A stretch of DNA of 64,000 nt from Spirosoma pollinicola (GTDB taxonomy: Bacteria > Bacteroidota > Bacteroidia > Cytophagales > Spirosomataceae): contig NZ_CP025096.1 of the NCBI RefSeq assembly GCF_002831565.1, positions 7,493,014 to 7,557,013 of the forward strand. The letters are read 5' to 3'. The notes under the pieces are model-generated. The model did not search any database, was not told where the DNA came from, and worked only from the letters and a program-made list of their open reading frames with translations. A program made the translations under genes and the position numbers. This document shows positions 44,216 through 53,395 of the stretch, piece by piece (within the stretch, counting starts at the first letter, position 1; each line of letters starts with the position of its first letter).

Positions 44216-45892
44216 ATGGATTCTCTACAGGAAAAATTTGATTTGTTGAAGCAGTTCACGGAACGGCAGTTAAACAGGGCTGATACAGTAATAAATCGAT
44301 TTATCAACGAAGGGCTATTTCTTTCGTCGACTTCACCGGTTGAGGTCAAGCACTCGGCTTGGAACGTAGGCAATTTTCTGAAGTCCAAACGCAGAACGCT
44401 CGAAAACCAAACAGAATACGATCCGTCAAACGCTTTCTTGCTACGCTATCAGGTAGCGCAGTTTCTGGTTGACCTAACCCAACTGGCCTATGATGAGAAC
44501 GAGTGTATTGACCACCTGAAATCAATGATAGCCAAAGCGAAACCAACCGTTCAACGCTATTTTGAAAACGATGGCAGGCGGGCCATACCGGCCCATCAAT
44601 TCAATTATACCTTAAGTCGTTACGCGTACCTGGTATTAAACCGATGGCTTGTAGCTGATTCACCTGAGCTGGACCAAATGCTGACTGAGTTGGATACCCG
44701 CTTGCAAAATGACGATCAGGTAGATTTAGCCGTTGATTTGTCAACGAATACTATTGATGCTAGCTACGAATCAGCGCTTACATCCATTGCCGACTGCATT
44801 GAGGTCGCTTTCAATGAGCAGAATAAGGGTAATTCTATAGACTGGGATTCTCTAATCCTGGCTAATCAAAATTTTACTTCATTGCTTCAGAAGGCAACTG
44901 CAGAACCAGTATTTGAAGCCGATGCGTATTCTACTGACAATTTATCCGGGGAAAAAACACATCCCGATCAATTTTTGGATGAAGTGCCCATCGATGAAAT
45001 TGTTTCCAACAACCAGTTAACTACGTATTACCGAAACCAATATTTAGATCGGCTCGCCTTACCGGACTCAGAATTACTTAGTTCACTGCCAACCCGTGAG
45101 GTTAAGCTATGCCCCGAGTGTTTTGGCCGGTCGCTGGTCGAGCGTAAACGACCGGTAAATGAGATGACAACCAATTGCCAGACCTGCCGTACACGCGTTG
45201 AAACGGTCTATGGACCTTATTATTATCAATCATACACGGCTAATCCAGCGGTTGCCATAACTCGCCATCGTCAGTTTTTAGTCGATCGGCTGAAAACCCG
45301 CTACTTCGCTCCGGAGGTGTCATTCAAGTCGCCACCTTCATCCCAACCTATAATACCTGCGGTTTCGAAGGTTTACTTTTTTAGCATTGCGGCCATCGAT
45401 GAGAAAACCTATAAAAGATTGGAAGCTAAATACAATGAGTTTCTAGCGGATTATGCCCATCGCGTTCCGCTCAACCGGGTCAGTCCAGACCGGGTATCTA
45501 TTCAGATATGCTCAACAGGGGGTAGCGTTTTTCAGGTAAAGCGACTGATTAGTCTGATCAATTCCCATAAGAATTATACAACAGTTACTGGCGACGTACT
45601 CTACAGTGCAGCCTTTCGACTTTATTTCTCATTGAACTGCCCTAAATCACTAGCCTCACACGCCGTTGGCATGTTTCATTTAGCCCGCACGGTCGAATAC
45701 GTGCTGGAGAGCGGAAAAGTACTCGACTGGTCGGCTCAAACCCATAGCGATGAATCACTTGCTTTCTGTCGATCGCTGGGCCTGAACGGTCAACAGATTG
45801 CAACGATTGCTGAAGGGGGAGACGTGTATTTCGGTCGATTTGAATTAGAGCAGATCGATAAGCTATCTGCCGGTAAGATGGCTCAGTCCTAA
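44216..45892 (+). CDS. ClpP/crotonase-fold peptidase-like protein with zinc ribbon and helical N-terminus
   Basis: 558 aa. Residues 1-290 are helical and not recognised. A zinc ribbon follows (C299-x2-C302 ... C321-x2-C324). Residues 386-550 form a ClpP-like domain: ICSTGGSVF (432-440) replaces the ClpP NSPGGSV loop, S464 (VLYSAAF) matches the nucleophile, H488 (GMFHLAR) the histidine and D536 (GGDVYF) the aspartate. The S-H and H-D spacings (24 and 48) are close to those of E. coli ClpP (25 and 49). The triad therefore seems intact. A plasmid-encoded, fused ClpP of this kind is unusual. Substrate unknown. Confidence 0.72.
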   Translation: MDSLQEKFDLLKQFTERQLNRADTVINRFINEGLFLSSTSPVEVKHSAWNVGNFLKSKRRTLENQTEYDPSNAFLLRYQVAQFLVDLTQLAYDENECIDHLKSMIAKAKPTVQRYFENDGRRAIPAHQFNYTLSRYAYLVLNRWLVADSPELDQMLTELDTRLQNDDQVDLAVDLSTNTIDASYESALTSIADCIEVAFNEQNKGNSIDWDSLILANQNFTSLLQKATAEPVFEADAYSTDNLSGEKTHPDQFLDEVPIDEIVSNNQLTTYYRNQYLDRLALPDSELLSSLPTREVKLCPECFGRSLVERKRPVNEMTTNCQTCRTRVETVYGPYYYQSYTANPAVAITRHRQFLVDRLKTRYFAPEVSFKSPPSSQPIIPAVSKVYFFSIAAIDEKTYKRLEAKYNEFLADYAHRVPLNRVSPDRVSIQICSTGGSVFQVKRLISLINSHKNYTTVTGDVLYSAAFRLYFSLNCPKSLASHAVGMFHLARTVEYVLESGKVLDWSAQTHSDESLAFCRSLGLNGQQIATIAEGGDVYFGRFELEQIDKLSAGKMAQS

Positions 45893-45935
45893 ACACATTC
45901 GCACCACCAAATACAGTCGTTAAAATTCACTAGTT

Positions 45936-46262
45936 ATGGAAGCGTTTAAAAAGATAACCTATTATCTCCATCCTGATGATGAGCAGCCTCGTCCGGGACA
46001 ATTCCTGGTCACAATCAGTCGAAGCCGCAACCGACGGCCCCAGAAGTATGATGGTGTGCTTTCCGTCATGCTCATTAAAACGGTTCGAAAAATTCGTCAC
46101 AAGCTGATTAGTGATTCCCAGGGGTACGCCCTTGAATTACATGATAAACCTGAATTTAAGCCGCTTACGGTTGTCGAACGGCTGAGCGATGGGGTTCAGG
46201 TCTGGGTACGTGGTGAAGAATCCTTGCCTTGTTTTTGGCTACCCAGGGGTAAACCTACATGA
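45936..46262 (+). CDS. Small basic hypothetical protein
   Basis: 108 aa, soluble and beta-rich, with a basic patch (SRSRNRRPQKYDG and KTVRKIRHKL). No family recognised. It starts 43 bp after the ClpP-like gene and may be cotranscribed. Confidence 0.55.
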   Translation: MEAFKKITYYLHPDDEQPRPGQFLVTISRSRNRRPQKYDGVLSVMLIKTVRKIRHKLISDSQGYALELHDKPEFKPLTVVERLSDGVQVWVRGEESLPCFWLPRGKPT

Positions 46263-46361
46263 TTTACCAGCAGCTGCCTACTAAAGCCCTGCCGTTTACT
46301 CGTACCCCAGTTGTCAACGTACCACCTCATAAAACAGCCTTGTGCTGTATAAAAGACCTTT

Positions 46362-47150
46362 ATGAAAACATTGCTTTTTCTTTTTTGCGCCGGAACCCTG
46401 GGTTTTCTAGGCTACATGGGCTATAGGTCAAATCCACCTGCAAAAGCGGATCACCATGCGGCTAATTCATTTGCCTATAAGCCATTTCGGTACGGTAAGG
46501 CTGCTGGCTCCTATCTGTATGCTCCCCCAGGTAGTACCCTTACTGCCGAGTCTGATCTAGTGTCAGCAACGATTTTTCCAAATCACATTAAGCTCTCCAA
46601 AAAGGATAACTATCAGTTTAAGGGGTTATTCGATTTGCCTAGAGAAAGTTTTATCTACGTCGCTAAACGCTTAAGCCAGGACGATCTCAACCGGCTTATA
46701 CTGTACGGGATAACACTCATTCGGCAACAACCCAAAAAAGCCAACCAGTATGCCTACCGACTTTCGGTATGCCATTTGCTACATAATCCGCTACCCGACG
46801 AGTTTGCTCACCCGTCCGATGTAATGTCTGAACCTTTTGGCCGAACCCATTATCTACCGGGAAGCAGTCCGTTACGGGGCGGAGTCGGTGGTACTGATTT
46901 AGTTGATTTATTACCCGGCTCAACCTTCATACCCTATAAATCACTGGTTGATTTTCTTGGCTCTTTACTAATCTTTCTCTACTACTGTACTACAGGTTTG
47001 TGCTGTTTGTTGGTAGCAGGGTTTATCGGGTATTACCTCATGCATTTACCCTGGCAGCAATCAATAAGCCTGAGCTTGACTCCCCGTCCCGAAGAATTTT
47101 TCGGTCCTTACCGTGAGCCTGACAACGATTCAATGAATTCGTCAGGCTAA
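46362..47150 (+). CDS. Two-span membrane protein
   Basis: 262 aa. An N-terminal span (about 2-20), a soluble extracytoplasmic part of about 170 residues with Ser/Pro-rich loops, then a second span (about 205-230, Cys-rich: YYCTTGLCCLLVAG) and a charged C-terminal tail. No family recognised. Part of the plasmid membrane-protein run. Confidence 0.55.
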   Translation: MKTLLFLFCAGTLGFLGYMGYRSNPPAKADHHAANSFAYKPFRYGKAAGSYLYAPPGSTLTAESDLVSATIFPNHIKLSKKDNYQFKGLFDLPRESFIYVAKRLSQDDLNRLILYGITLIRQQPKKANQYAYRLSVCHLLHNPLPDEFAHPSDVMSEPFGRTHYLPGSSPLRGGVGGTDLVDLLPGSTFIPYKSLVDFLGSLLIFLYYCTTGLCCLLVAGFIGYYLMHLPWQQSISLSLTPRPEEFFGPYREPDNDSMNSSG

Positions 47151-47240
47151 TACCTTTTCTCGTCTATTCACTCGTTCACAGCCTTATTAATTTCCCCCGA
47201 CTTATAAGTCTTTTTTCACCTTTTAACCGGTTAAATCGCC

Positions 47241-47774
47241 ATGGATATTTTTCGAATTAATGAAAGGATTGATCGTCTGACTACTAATCTGGAACAGAGG
47301 TATCCGTTTTTTACAGACCTGACCCAGCCGATCGCACGAATTGTATTAGTTACTCTGCCAGTTGCGGTTGCTGATCTTTATAGTAAAATATTTTCCTTTT
47401 GTTGGTCGGTAATCGAGCCACTTCATTTGTTTGCTTCAGGGACTGAAACCGAGTACTCGCTTGGCTACCTTTTGCTTTTTGTACCAGTAATGTGCCTGAT
47501 ATCCATTTCACTAATTTTGCCATCCTGCTGGGCGATTCGTAATTTAGATTTGACTGATAAAAATTCTGTAATTGACCTTATCGGTGCGTTAATTATCCTA
47601 ATGATTTTAGGGTGGGGTTTACCTATGGCCAACCAAGAAATGCTAAAGGCTTTAACTGTCATAACAGCGGACAGAGCAACGGTACTGAGCGCGGTATGTT
47701 ATGTTTCGGTAGCCCTAACCTTTGCTTTTTGCTACTGGCCACGCCAGTTACGGGTGAGGAAATCATTCGTATAA
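47241..47774 (+). CDS. Four-span membrane protein
   Basis: 177 aa with hydrophobic spans near residues 33-52, 68-92, 110-128 and 145-165. The N-terminus is charged. No family recognised. Last gene of the + strand run; about 200 bp later the recombinase gene converges on it. Confidence 0.55.
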   Translation: MDIFRINERIDRLTTNLEQRYPFFTDLTQPIARIVLVTLPVAVADLYSKIFSFCWSVIEPLHLFASGTETEYSLGYLLLFVPVMCLISISLILPSCWAIRNLDLTDKNSVIDLIGALIILMILGWGLPMANQEMLKALTVITADRATVLSAVCYVSVALTFAFCYWPRQLRVRKSFV

Positions 47775-47974
47775 GTTAAGTACTGAAACATCATACCAAA
47801 CCGGGAGAGGTTAGCCTTCGTAGTCGGGATGGCGCTTTTTCCGGTTTTATCTTCAACGTTGATTATCGAGTATAGGCATGACTTCTGAATGCTGTGTTGA
47901 TTGATGGCCATCAATCCGGCGGCATAGGACGTATTTACGAATAAGTGCTCGTTCGTTGTTTTCTTGGTAAAAAA

Positions 47975-48952
47975 TTACAAATCGAGTTCCGTTGATGCGT
48001 TCTGGTAAATGACATCCCGCCGACGATCGTATCGATCAATCATCTGGGTTGTTTTATGCTTGGTTTGATTCTGAATCTTCCGGTTATCGACGCCCGCGTC
48101 TTTGGAGATGGTCACAAAGGAGGCGCGCATGGAGTGGGCGGAATAGTACTGACCGAAGGCAGCCTTGGCCAGCAGATTCACGTAATCATCGGATAAACGG
48201 TCCAGGGTTGGTCGTTCTCCCTTGCGGATGCGAACAAATAAAGGCCCTTCGGCCCGGTTGATGAGCGTCAGCCACTGTTGAAGGGTACGAAGAGGACAAT
48301 ACGCTTCCTGTTTTGCTTTCGCTACAAATTTGGCTTCTTCAACCCCATCCTGATTCGTCTTCGAATGATTGATTGTAATTAAGACACCATCGGAACGACA
48401 CTCCAGATATTCTACATTGATATCGACCAGCTCCTGACGCCGGAAGGCACCCGTGAATCCCAACAACAAGATAAGCCGGTTACGTAGACCGGTAGGCGTC
48501 AGGGGTTGGCTGTCGACCGCTTTTCTAAACTCGTCCAGGGTGAAGGCCAGGGCCTGTTTTTGCCGAATCGTCTTTTCTCGCCTTACCCCCTTCATAAATA
48601 GCTTAAACTGCTCATGGGTTGTCGGCGAAGGCAGGTTATGAATCCGGTGGTATTTGGCAATACTGGCCAGCCGCCGCTGAAGCGTAAAATAGCCTTTGTC
48701 GGTTGAAAGTTCGGTCATGTATTCAGCCAGCGCCTGAGACGTCGACGGCAGGGCTTCGTAGCCTTTATGGTGGTACCAGGCCAGGTATTGCTTTACATCG
48801 GATTGGTAGGCTTTTTTTGAATTGGGTGCTCCGTAGAGTCCACTTTCATAGAACTCCCGTGCTTTTTGTTGCTGTTCATTCAGGCCCGGCAGTCGTTGAC
48901 CATCGGGTGTGATCTGGCTATAAACAGCCGGTAGTGATTCACCTGTTTCCAT
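47975..48952 (-). CDS. Tyrosine recombinase / site-specific integrase
   Basis: 325 aa. An N-terminal SAM-like DNA-binding domain (about 25-120), then a phage-integrase catalytic domain with R171 (GAFRRQEL), H273-x2-R276 (SAHSMRASF), H299 (TKHKTTQM) and the nucleophile Y308 (DRYDRR). The catalytic set is complete. It may resolve plasmid multimers or move cargo. Inverted repeats at 49299-49384, upstream of it, are candidate target or regulatory sites. Confidence 0.92.
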   Translation of the reverse strand: METGESLPAVYSQITPDGQRLPGLNEQQQKAREFYESGLYGAPNSKKAYQSDVKQYLAWYHHKGYEALPSTSQALAEYMTELSTDKGYFTLQRRLASIAKYHRIHNLPSPTTHEQFKLFMKGVRREKTIRQKQALAFTLDEFRKAVDSQPLTPTGLRNRLILLLGFTGAFRRQELVDINVEYLECRSDGVLITINHSKTNQDGVEEAKFVAKAKQEAYCPLRTLQQWLTLINRAEGPLFVRIRKGERPTLDRLSDDYVNLLAKAAFGQYYSAHSMRASFVTISKDAGVDNRKIQNQTKHKTTQMIDRYDRRRDVIYQNASTELDL

Positions 48953-49010
48953 AAAGTAAGGTGGGGCGATGGCCGAAGTAAAAAATGATTGCAGCAGGGC
49001 TTACCCACCG

Positions 49011-49208
49011 TTACAGTAAGGTCGTTCTACCCTCCCGTATCTCCTGCTTTAGTTCTTTCAGGAGCGGATCTAAGCGGCCGCTCTCCAGATCCTGTTCGAT
49101 CTGTTTATCCCATCTGGCGAAATCGTGTTCGGTAATCCATTCGGTGAGTCGTTTATACTCGGCCTCTGGTAAATTAGCAATTGCCTGTTGGATTTGGTTT
49201 AGGTCCAT
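49011..49208 (-). CDS. Small antitoxin-like protein without visible toxin
   Basis: 65 aa, helical and acidic, ending in LDPLLKELKQEIREGRTTLL. That ending, with a leading LPEAEYKRL segment, is typical of small antitoxins of RelE/ParE-type pairs. The expected toxin gene is not present; the integrase lies 58 bp downstream instead. Possible orphan antitoxin. Confidence 0.6.
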   Translation of the reverse strand: MDLNQIQQAIANLPEAEYKRLTEWITEHDFARWDKQIEQDLESGRLDPLLKELKQEIREGRTTLL

Positions 49209-49298
49209 GATATGATTGATGTTTTACGAATACAGCTTTTAGGCCTGGTTCTCTTCTTAGCTTTATGGTAGTTGACCCGTAACGACAGGACCACCACT

Positions 49299-49384
49299 GA
49301 CGCCCTAGTTGCAAGCGGCAATAAACGCGCCACTAGGGCGACGATACAAAGCAACTTGCCCGTTAATCTAGAATTGACGGGCAA
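49299..49384. repeat. Two inverted repeats upstream of the recombinase region
   Basis: CGCCCTAGT near 49300 pairs with ACTAGGGCG near 49332, and TTGCCCGT (49356-49363) pairs with ACGGGCAA (49377-49384). Either could be a hairpin, a recombination site or a terminator. No T-run follows. Confidence 0.5.
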
Positions 49385-49493
49385 TGTACAGAAAAAATAG
49401 TTACCTACGATAAGTAAGGGTTATCGTAGGTAACGACACCTGTAGTTATAGTTATAATGCTTTCTGATGTAACGAATTTTCTTGGATCCGCGT

Positions 49494-49538
49494 GAACCGT
49501 ATCGGGGGCTATCGGGCAGTCTCCCGCGCATACGGTTC
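49494..49538 (-). repeat. Hairpin with group II intron domain V-like stem
   Basis: GAACCGTAT and ATACGGTTC form a perfect 9-bp stem around an inner GC-rich hairpin. On the minus strand the 5' side starts GCGAACCGTATGCGCGGGAG, which recalls domain V of group II introns, but the loop is longer than the canonical 34-nt form. No reverse transcriptase was found, so at most a remnant. Confidence 0.4.
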
Positions 49539-49625
49539 GCTTAGGGCCATAAGCATCATCGACTTCACGCTTGAGTCGCCTGGGAAGTGAAGTGTACGAA
49601 GTAAAATCATCTCCATGCGAATTAA

Positions 49626-50270
49626 TTATAGGGCTCTTTTTTTCTTTAGTTTCCGGCTCCAGTACACGATAATGGGCACGCCCAGCAGAGTTGGCAAAAA
49701 CCAGCCCACCAGACTCACCCTGGATGAACTGTTGACGACCAGAAACGCCGTGTAGGCAGCAATACTCGTACCGATCATGCGCGTTAGGTGAACCAGTAAC
49801 CAGGTGGATGGTGCTACTCCCTGTTGTTTGAATAAGCGCCAGTCCTGCCACAACATGCGAAACGAACTTTGGGCGAAAAAGATGAAGACTAACCCAAAAT
49901 AATCGCGCTGAAAAAGAATGTAAATTCCGTAGCCCAGGAAGTAGAGGCTAAACAGCAGCATTAAAACGGAAGTGACCCGCTCTAGTAGACCCGTTTGGTT
50001 GAGAAATCCCTGCCGTTTTTGGCGCAGGATCGCGTAACCGGTAATGTTCATGTAACCGCTGAAAATACCCACTGCAAACAGAAACGGGATGTTGTGCAGG
50101 ATGGCCAGTACCAGGGCTGAACTAGCCACCACGAGCATGGCATAATAAAAGACGATACCGAGGCGGCGGTGAGCTAGCCCCCCTTTTTTGACCGCTATGG
50201 CCAGGGGCCCCATCAGCAGGCCAATACTGCCGGCGAGAATATGAACTAGTAAAAAAGATTGGTAAAGCAT
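49626..50270 (-). CDS. DUF2306-like polytopic membrane protein
   Basis: The ATG at 50270 (MLYQSFLLVHILAGSIGL) is preferred over a longer frame from 50393, whose first 41 residues are polar and implausible. About 214 aa with six to seven spans. His residues in the first span (LVHILAG) and the motif HRRLG fit the DUF2306 family. Function unknown. Confidence 0.7.
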   Translation of the reverse strand: MLYQSFLLVHILAGSIGLLMGPLAIAVKKGGLAHRRLGIVFYYAMLVVASSALVLAILHNIPFLFAVGIFSGYMNITGYAILRQKRQGFLNQTGLLERVTSVLMLLFSLYFLGYGIYILFQRDYFGLVFIFFAQSSFRMLWQDWRLFKQQGVAPSTWLLVHLTRMIGTSIAAYTAFLVVNSSSRVSLVGWFLPTLLGVPIIVYWSRKLKKKRAL

Positions 50271-50448
50271 GGTTGTTAATGGCCCCTGTTGGGTAGCTGA
50301 CAGATTACCAGACTCCAGTCGATGAACCTGGCATTTAGTAATCAATTTAAGATGGTGATCAAGGGGGCCGCCAATTCGACTTAGGCAGGCCATTAATTAG
50401 CTGTTATCTTTTGGCTAGCGCACGGGTATGCTTACCTTATTTAGTGAT

Positions 50449-50949
50449 TTAATCTACGGACTCGCCCTGGCTGAAGGACTGACGGGGACCCAAGCAAGTG
50501 GGGATAATAACACTGACCATAAAGGCAATTAGTAGCGAAACGGTTATGATCTCCGCGTACGTTGCCTCAACGGTACGGTTTACAAACTGAATGGCACCCA
50601 TCACCAATATCCAAGTCAGCACAAAGGCTGAGTTAGCAGCTGAAAATAGCGATTTCGGATGCGGGTGAAAGGCAAAATCTATAGTCTGTACCAGGCCGTA
50701 CCAGATTCCCCAAAACCATGAACCATACCCAAGTGTCTCCAGACCCAGATACGTACAGTATTGCCAGGTATTATCGATTGGTGATCCCAGTACAGGTTCT
50801 ACCAAGTCAATTAAACTCTCCAGGCTACGGCTTAACAGAAAAGCCAGTAAAATCCTGGTCCAAAAATCTCGGGCTGGATGAGCCGGAATGATTTGGCAGA
50901 TGAATGGGGAAAAATATTGATAGTAACGGGTTTGTGTAAAGAGCTTCAT
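50449..50949 (-). CDS. Hypothetical membrane protein
   Basis: 166 aa with three to four hydrophobic segments. Aromatic-rich (QYCTYLGLETLGYGSWFWGI). No family recognised. It lies 179 bp upstream of the DUF2306-like gene on the same strand, probably an independent unit. Confidence 0.55.
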   Translation of the reverse strand: MKLFTQTRYYQYFSPFICQIIPAHPARDFWTRILLAFLLSRSLESLIDLVEPVLGSPIDNTWQYCTYLGLETLGYGSWFWGIWYGLVQTIDFAFHPHPKSLFSAANSAFVLTWILVMGAIQFVNRTVEATYAEIITVSLLIAFMVSVIIPTCLGPRQSFSQGESVD

Positions 50950-51015
50950 GTGATTAGATTTTGTCGGTTACAATCAGTTTTTAATACTTATGATTTGAGT
51001 TAAGTTCTCAAAATT

Positions 51016-51465
51016 TTATTGAAAATGTTGCCAGATGCTTTCACCGAATAATAATTTCATCGTCTCAGGAAAAATCCTGTAGAACCGGTAATTTACAAAA
51101 GCTAATACAACTGCCCCAAGCAGCACATTTGGATAGTATTTCGCTAATAACAATCGAGGTGTAGGGCTTATTTCTTCTATAGTTTGCTCAATTTTCTTAA
51201 ATTCTTCCTTCTCTTCAAGCGTGGCTAGTCCCTGCTTTTTTATCGACTTAAGTACTTTATAACGGTCTATAATGATCTTGAAATACGGTTCCTTCTCCAC
51301 GTTTATGTATAATCCTGGCAGTAGCCGGACCGTGTGAGATACTGGAGAATGCCACAGCCAATAAGAGGCAATGACAAAATTCAAGAATGCACTTCCTGGA
51401 GGCATGGTGAAACAAGTTCCAGATAAATATGTCCTTGGGCATAAGATCAGTGTAAGGACGATCAA
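51016..51465 (-). CDS. Hypothetical membrane-associated protein
   Basis: 149 aa from the first ATG; an alternative start at 51405 (MPPGSAFLNFVIASYWLW) may be the real one. A hydrophobic N-terminus, a charged middle (about 75-105, KSIKKQGLATLEEKEEFKK) and a C-terminal span (NVLLGAVVLAFVNYRFYRIF). No family recognised. Confidence 0.5.
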   Translation of the reverse strand: MIVLTLILCPRTYLSGTCFTMPPGSAFLNFVIASYWLWHSPVSHTVRLLPGLYINVEKEPYFKIIIDRYKVLKSIKKQGLATLEEKEEFKKIEQTIEEISPTPRLLLAKYYPNVLLGAVVLAFVNYRFYRIFPETMKLLFGESIWQHFQ

Positions 51466-51573
51466 GACTCATTGTTGCTGCTTGCATAGGGATATTCAAG
51501 TATAAATGATTCTATATTTTTTGAATGATCTTCACTTCTTCTGACGAATGGCAGGTACTTAGATTTCGCTGAC

Positions 51574-51589
51574 TTTCGTTAAAACGAAA
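51574..51589. promoter_or_regulatory. 16-bp palindrome upstream of the acyltransferase gene
   Basis: TTTCGTT-AA-AACGAAA, a perfect inverted repeat between divergent genes. It shares its half-site with the 33-bp palindrome at 39216. Possible operator. Confidence 0.5.
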
Positions 51590-51706
51590 TAATTTCCACA
51601 TCAATTTAGCAAATTTAAATAAAACATAGTTTAATTTTAGGATTATACTGACTTTTTATCAACCCTATCATCCTAGTATTTCGTTAGCAGTCTAACAGCT
51701 TTACCT

Positions 51707-52864
51707 ATGCATAAACACCTAACCCTTAGGCACATTCCTGCGTTAACCGGTCTTCGAGCCTGGGCTTTTGGTTTAGTACTGCTTGATCACTGGGTACCTA
51801 TTTTTCACCACGTGTTGATGGCTGGAAACGGGGGCGTTTCATTATTTCTGGTACTAAGCGGATTTTTAATCAGTCGACTCCTAATCGAGTCAAAATTGAC
51901 TAATACCAGCTTTAACGATTATCTGTTGCACTTTTACCGCCGACGGGCTCAGCGAATTTTTCCGCTTTATTTTCTGACCCTATTAATCCTGTTGTTAGCA
52001 GGAAATGACGTAGTGCGTCAGAAGTGGGTTTATTTTTTCACGTTTACGGCAAACTACTACTTAATTAACAACCCTAATTCGCTCCTAGACCACTTCTGGT
52101 CGTTATCTGCTGAAGAACAACTTTATATTTTCATTCCACTTTTAATCTGGTTGTGTCCCCTCAATCGGTTGCCAGTACTGGCCCTCCTCCTTATCAGTTG
52201 CAGCTGTGTATTTCGGGGGGGCGCTTATTACTGGAAAGGTGAACCCAGTTGGTGGCCATTCAGCTACGAGTCCGTTCTGGGATGTTTAGATTGTTACGGC
52301 ATTGGCTTATTGGTTGCTTATCTACAACTAATCAAACCACAGTGGGCAAGCCAGTTTTTTTCCTCGGCACTTGTTCTCAGAACCCTGTTTTTACTCTGGT
52401 TAACGGTGCTCCTGCTGGGAATTTACTGGGAAGTGAGTGGATTTGGGGCTTATTGCAATCCCGTCACGGCAGTGAGTGTGCGGCTGGCGGTTGCGCTCTT
52501 CGGCGGTTACCTGATCGGGTACTGTCATCAGAGTTTAGGTCGCTGGGGGGGATATCTGTTGTTAAACCCAGTTTTTCAATATTTGGGGTCGATCAGCTAC
52601 GGACTTTATATAGTTCACAATCTAATTTATAACGCGCATATGTCCGTAATATACCCGACGCGTTACGCCTGGAGCGAGATTGAGCAGCTTCTTTTTTCCA
52701 GTAATTCGACGACCATTATACAGCATCATACCCTTGAACTAACTTTTTACTTTCTGTTGACTGTCTGTCTGGCTAGTATAGCTTGGTATGCCCTAGAAAA
52801 GCCGCTCCTTAATCGTTATACAACAAAACCTAAACCGTCCCTTATTTTGTCCTCTAGGCAATAA
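51707..52864 (+). CDS. Acyltransferase 3 family membrane protein (OafA/YrhL-like)
   Basis: 385 aa with about ten membrane spans. The N-terminal block IPALTGLRAWAFGLVLLDHW holds the Arg and His (R-x10-H) expected for acyltransferase 3 enzymes, followed by GGVSLFLVLSGFLISRLL and RRAQRIFPLYF. The family O-acetylates or otherwise acylates sugars of surface polysaccharides or exported molecules. The specific acceptor is unknown. Monocistronic or with the small gene at 52937. Confidence 0.9.
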   Translation: MHKHLTLRHIPALTGLRAWAFGLVLLDHWVPIFHHVLMAGNGGVSLFLVLSGFLISRLLIESKLTNTSFNDYLLHFYRRRAQRIFPLYFLTLLILLLAGNDVVRQKWVYFFTFTANYYLINNPNSLLDHFWSLSAEEQLYIFIPLLIWLCPLNRLPVLALLLISCSCVFRGGAYYWKGEPSWWPFSYESVLGCLDCYGIGLLVAYLQLIKPQWASQFFSSALVLRTLFLLWLTVLLLGIYWEVSGFGAYCNPVTAVSVRLAVALFGGYLIGYCHQSLGRWGGYLLLNPVFQYLGSISYGLYIVHNLIYNAHMSVIYPTRYAWSEIEQLLFSSNSTTIIQHHTLELTFYFLLTVCLASIAWYALEKPLLNRYTTKPKPSLILSSRQ

Positions 52865-52936
52865 AAATCAGTTCACTATCTAAATTCTATTTAGTAAGTT
52901 GTTTCCACTCAAATCAACTTATAAACGCTAGCTGTT

Positions 52937-53257
52937 ATGATGACTCGAAGCGAAAAACAATTTATTGGTTTCATGTTGCTAACCACCGCTTTCAATGGGT
53001 GGTCTTGGCTCGTGCTAAAAGCCCCCCTTACGCTCCTTTCCCATGTGAACCAAACTGCTTACATGAGCAAACAGGGCTGGATTCAAGGTCACTCTCTATT
53101 GGGTATGATTCAACAGCTGGTTAATCACCTGGTCATCCTTTCGGAGATTGGGGCGGTTGTCCTTATCGGGATCTGCTTTCTCTGGCTGGCTTACCAGTCT
53201 ATATACTTCCCTGGTTCATTACCGATCAGAAATCAAACCGGGTGTAGTTCCAAATAG
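52937..53257 (+). CDS. Small two-span membrane protein
   Basis: 106 aa with hydrophobic segments at about 12-30 and 68-88. No family recognised. It follows the acyltransferase gene after 72 bp and ends before a strong bidirectional terminator. Confidence 0.55.
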   Translation: MMTRSEKQFIGFMLLTTAFNGWSWLVLKAPLTLLSHVNQTAYMSKQGWIQGHSLLGMIQQLVNHLVILSEIGAVVLIGICFLWLAYQSIYFPGSLPIRNQTGCSSK

Positions 53258-53395
53258 GCAACTGTTTGTTAAATTGTTCACCCGCTTGATCGCTTCCTGA
53301 TGGGTATCTGTTTTATCCTTTATTCTGTTTCTTACCACTACAAACGTATGAAACTGAGAAGTTCGGACGACCAACGTATCAATTTAAGGTAGTAT

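Noticed and set aside
49405..49851. 148-codon minus-strand frame overlapping the DUF2306-like gene
   Set aside because: It runs through the hairpin at 49494 and conflicts with a well-supported membrane protein in another frame.
51059..51075. CGTCTCA match as a further copy of the dispersed repeat
   Set aside because: Only the heptamer matches. It lies in a coding region and lacks GGAGCGTTT and the left arm.
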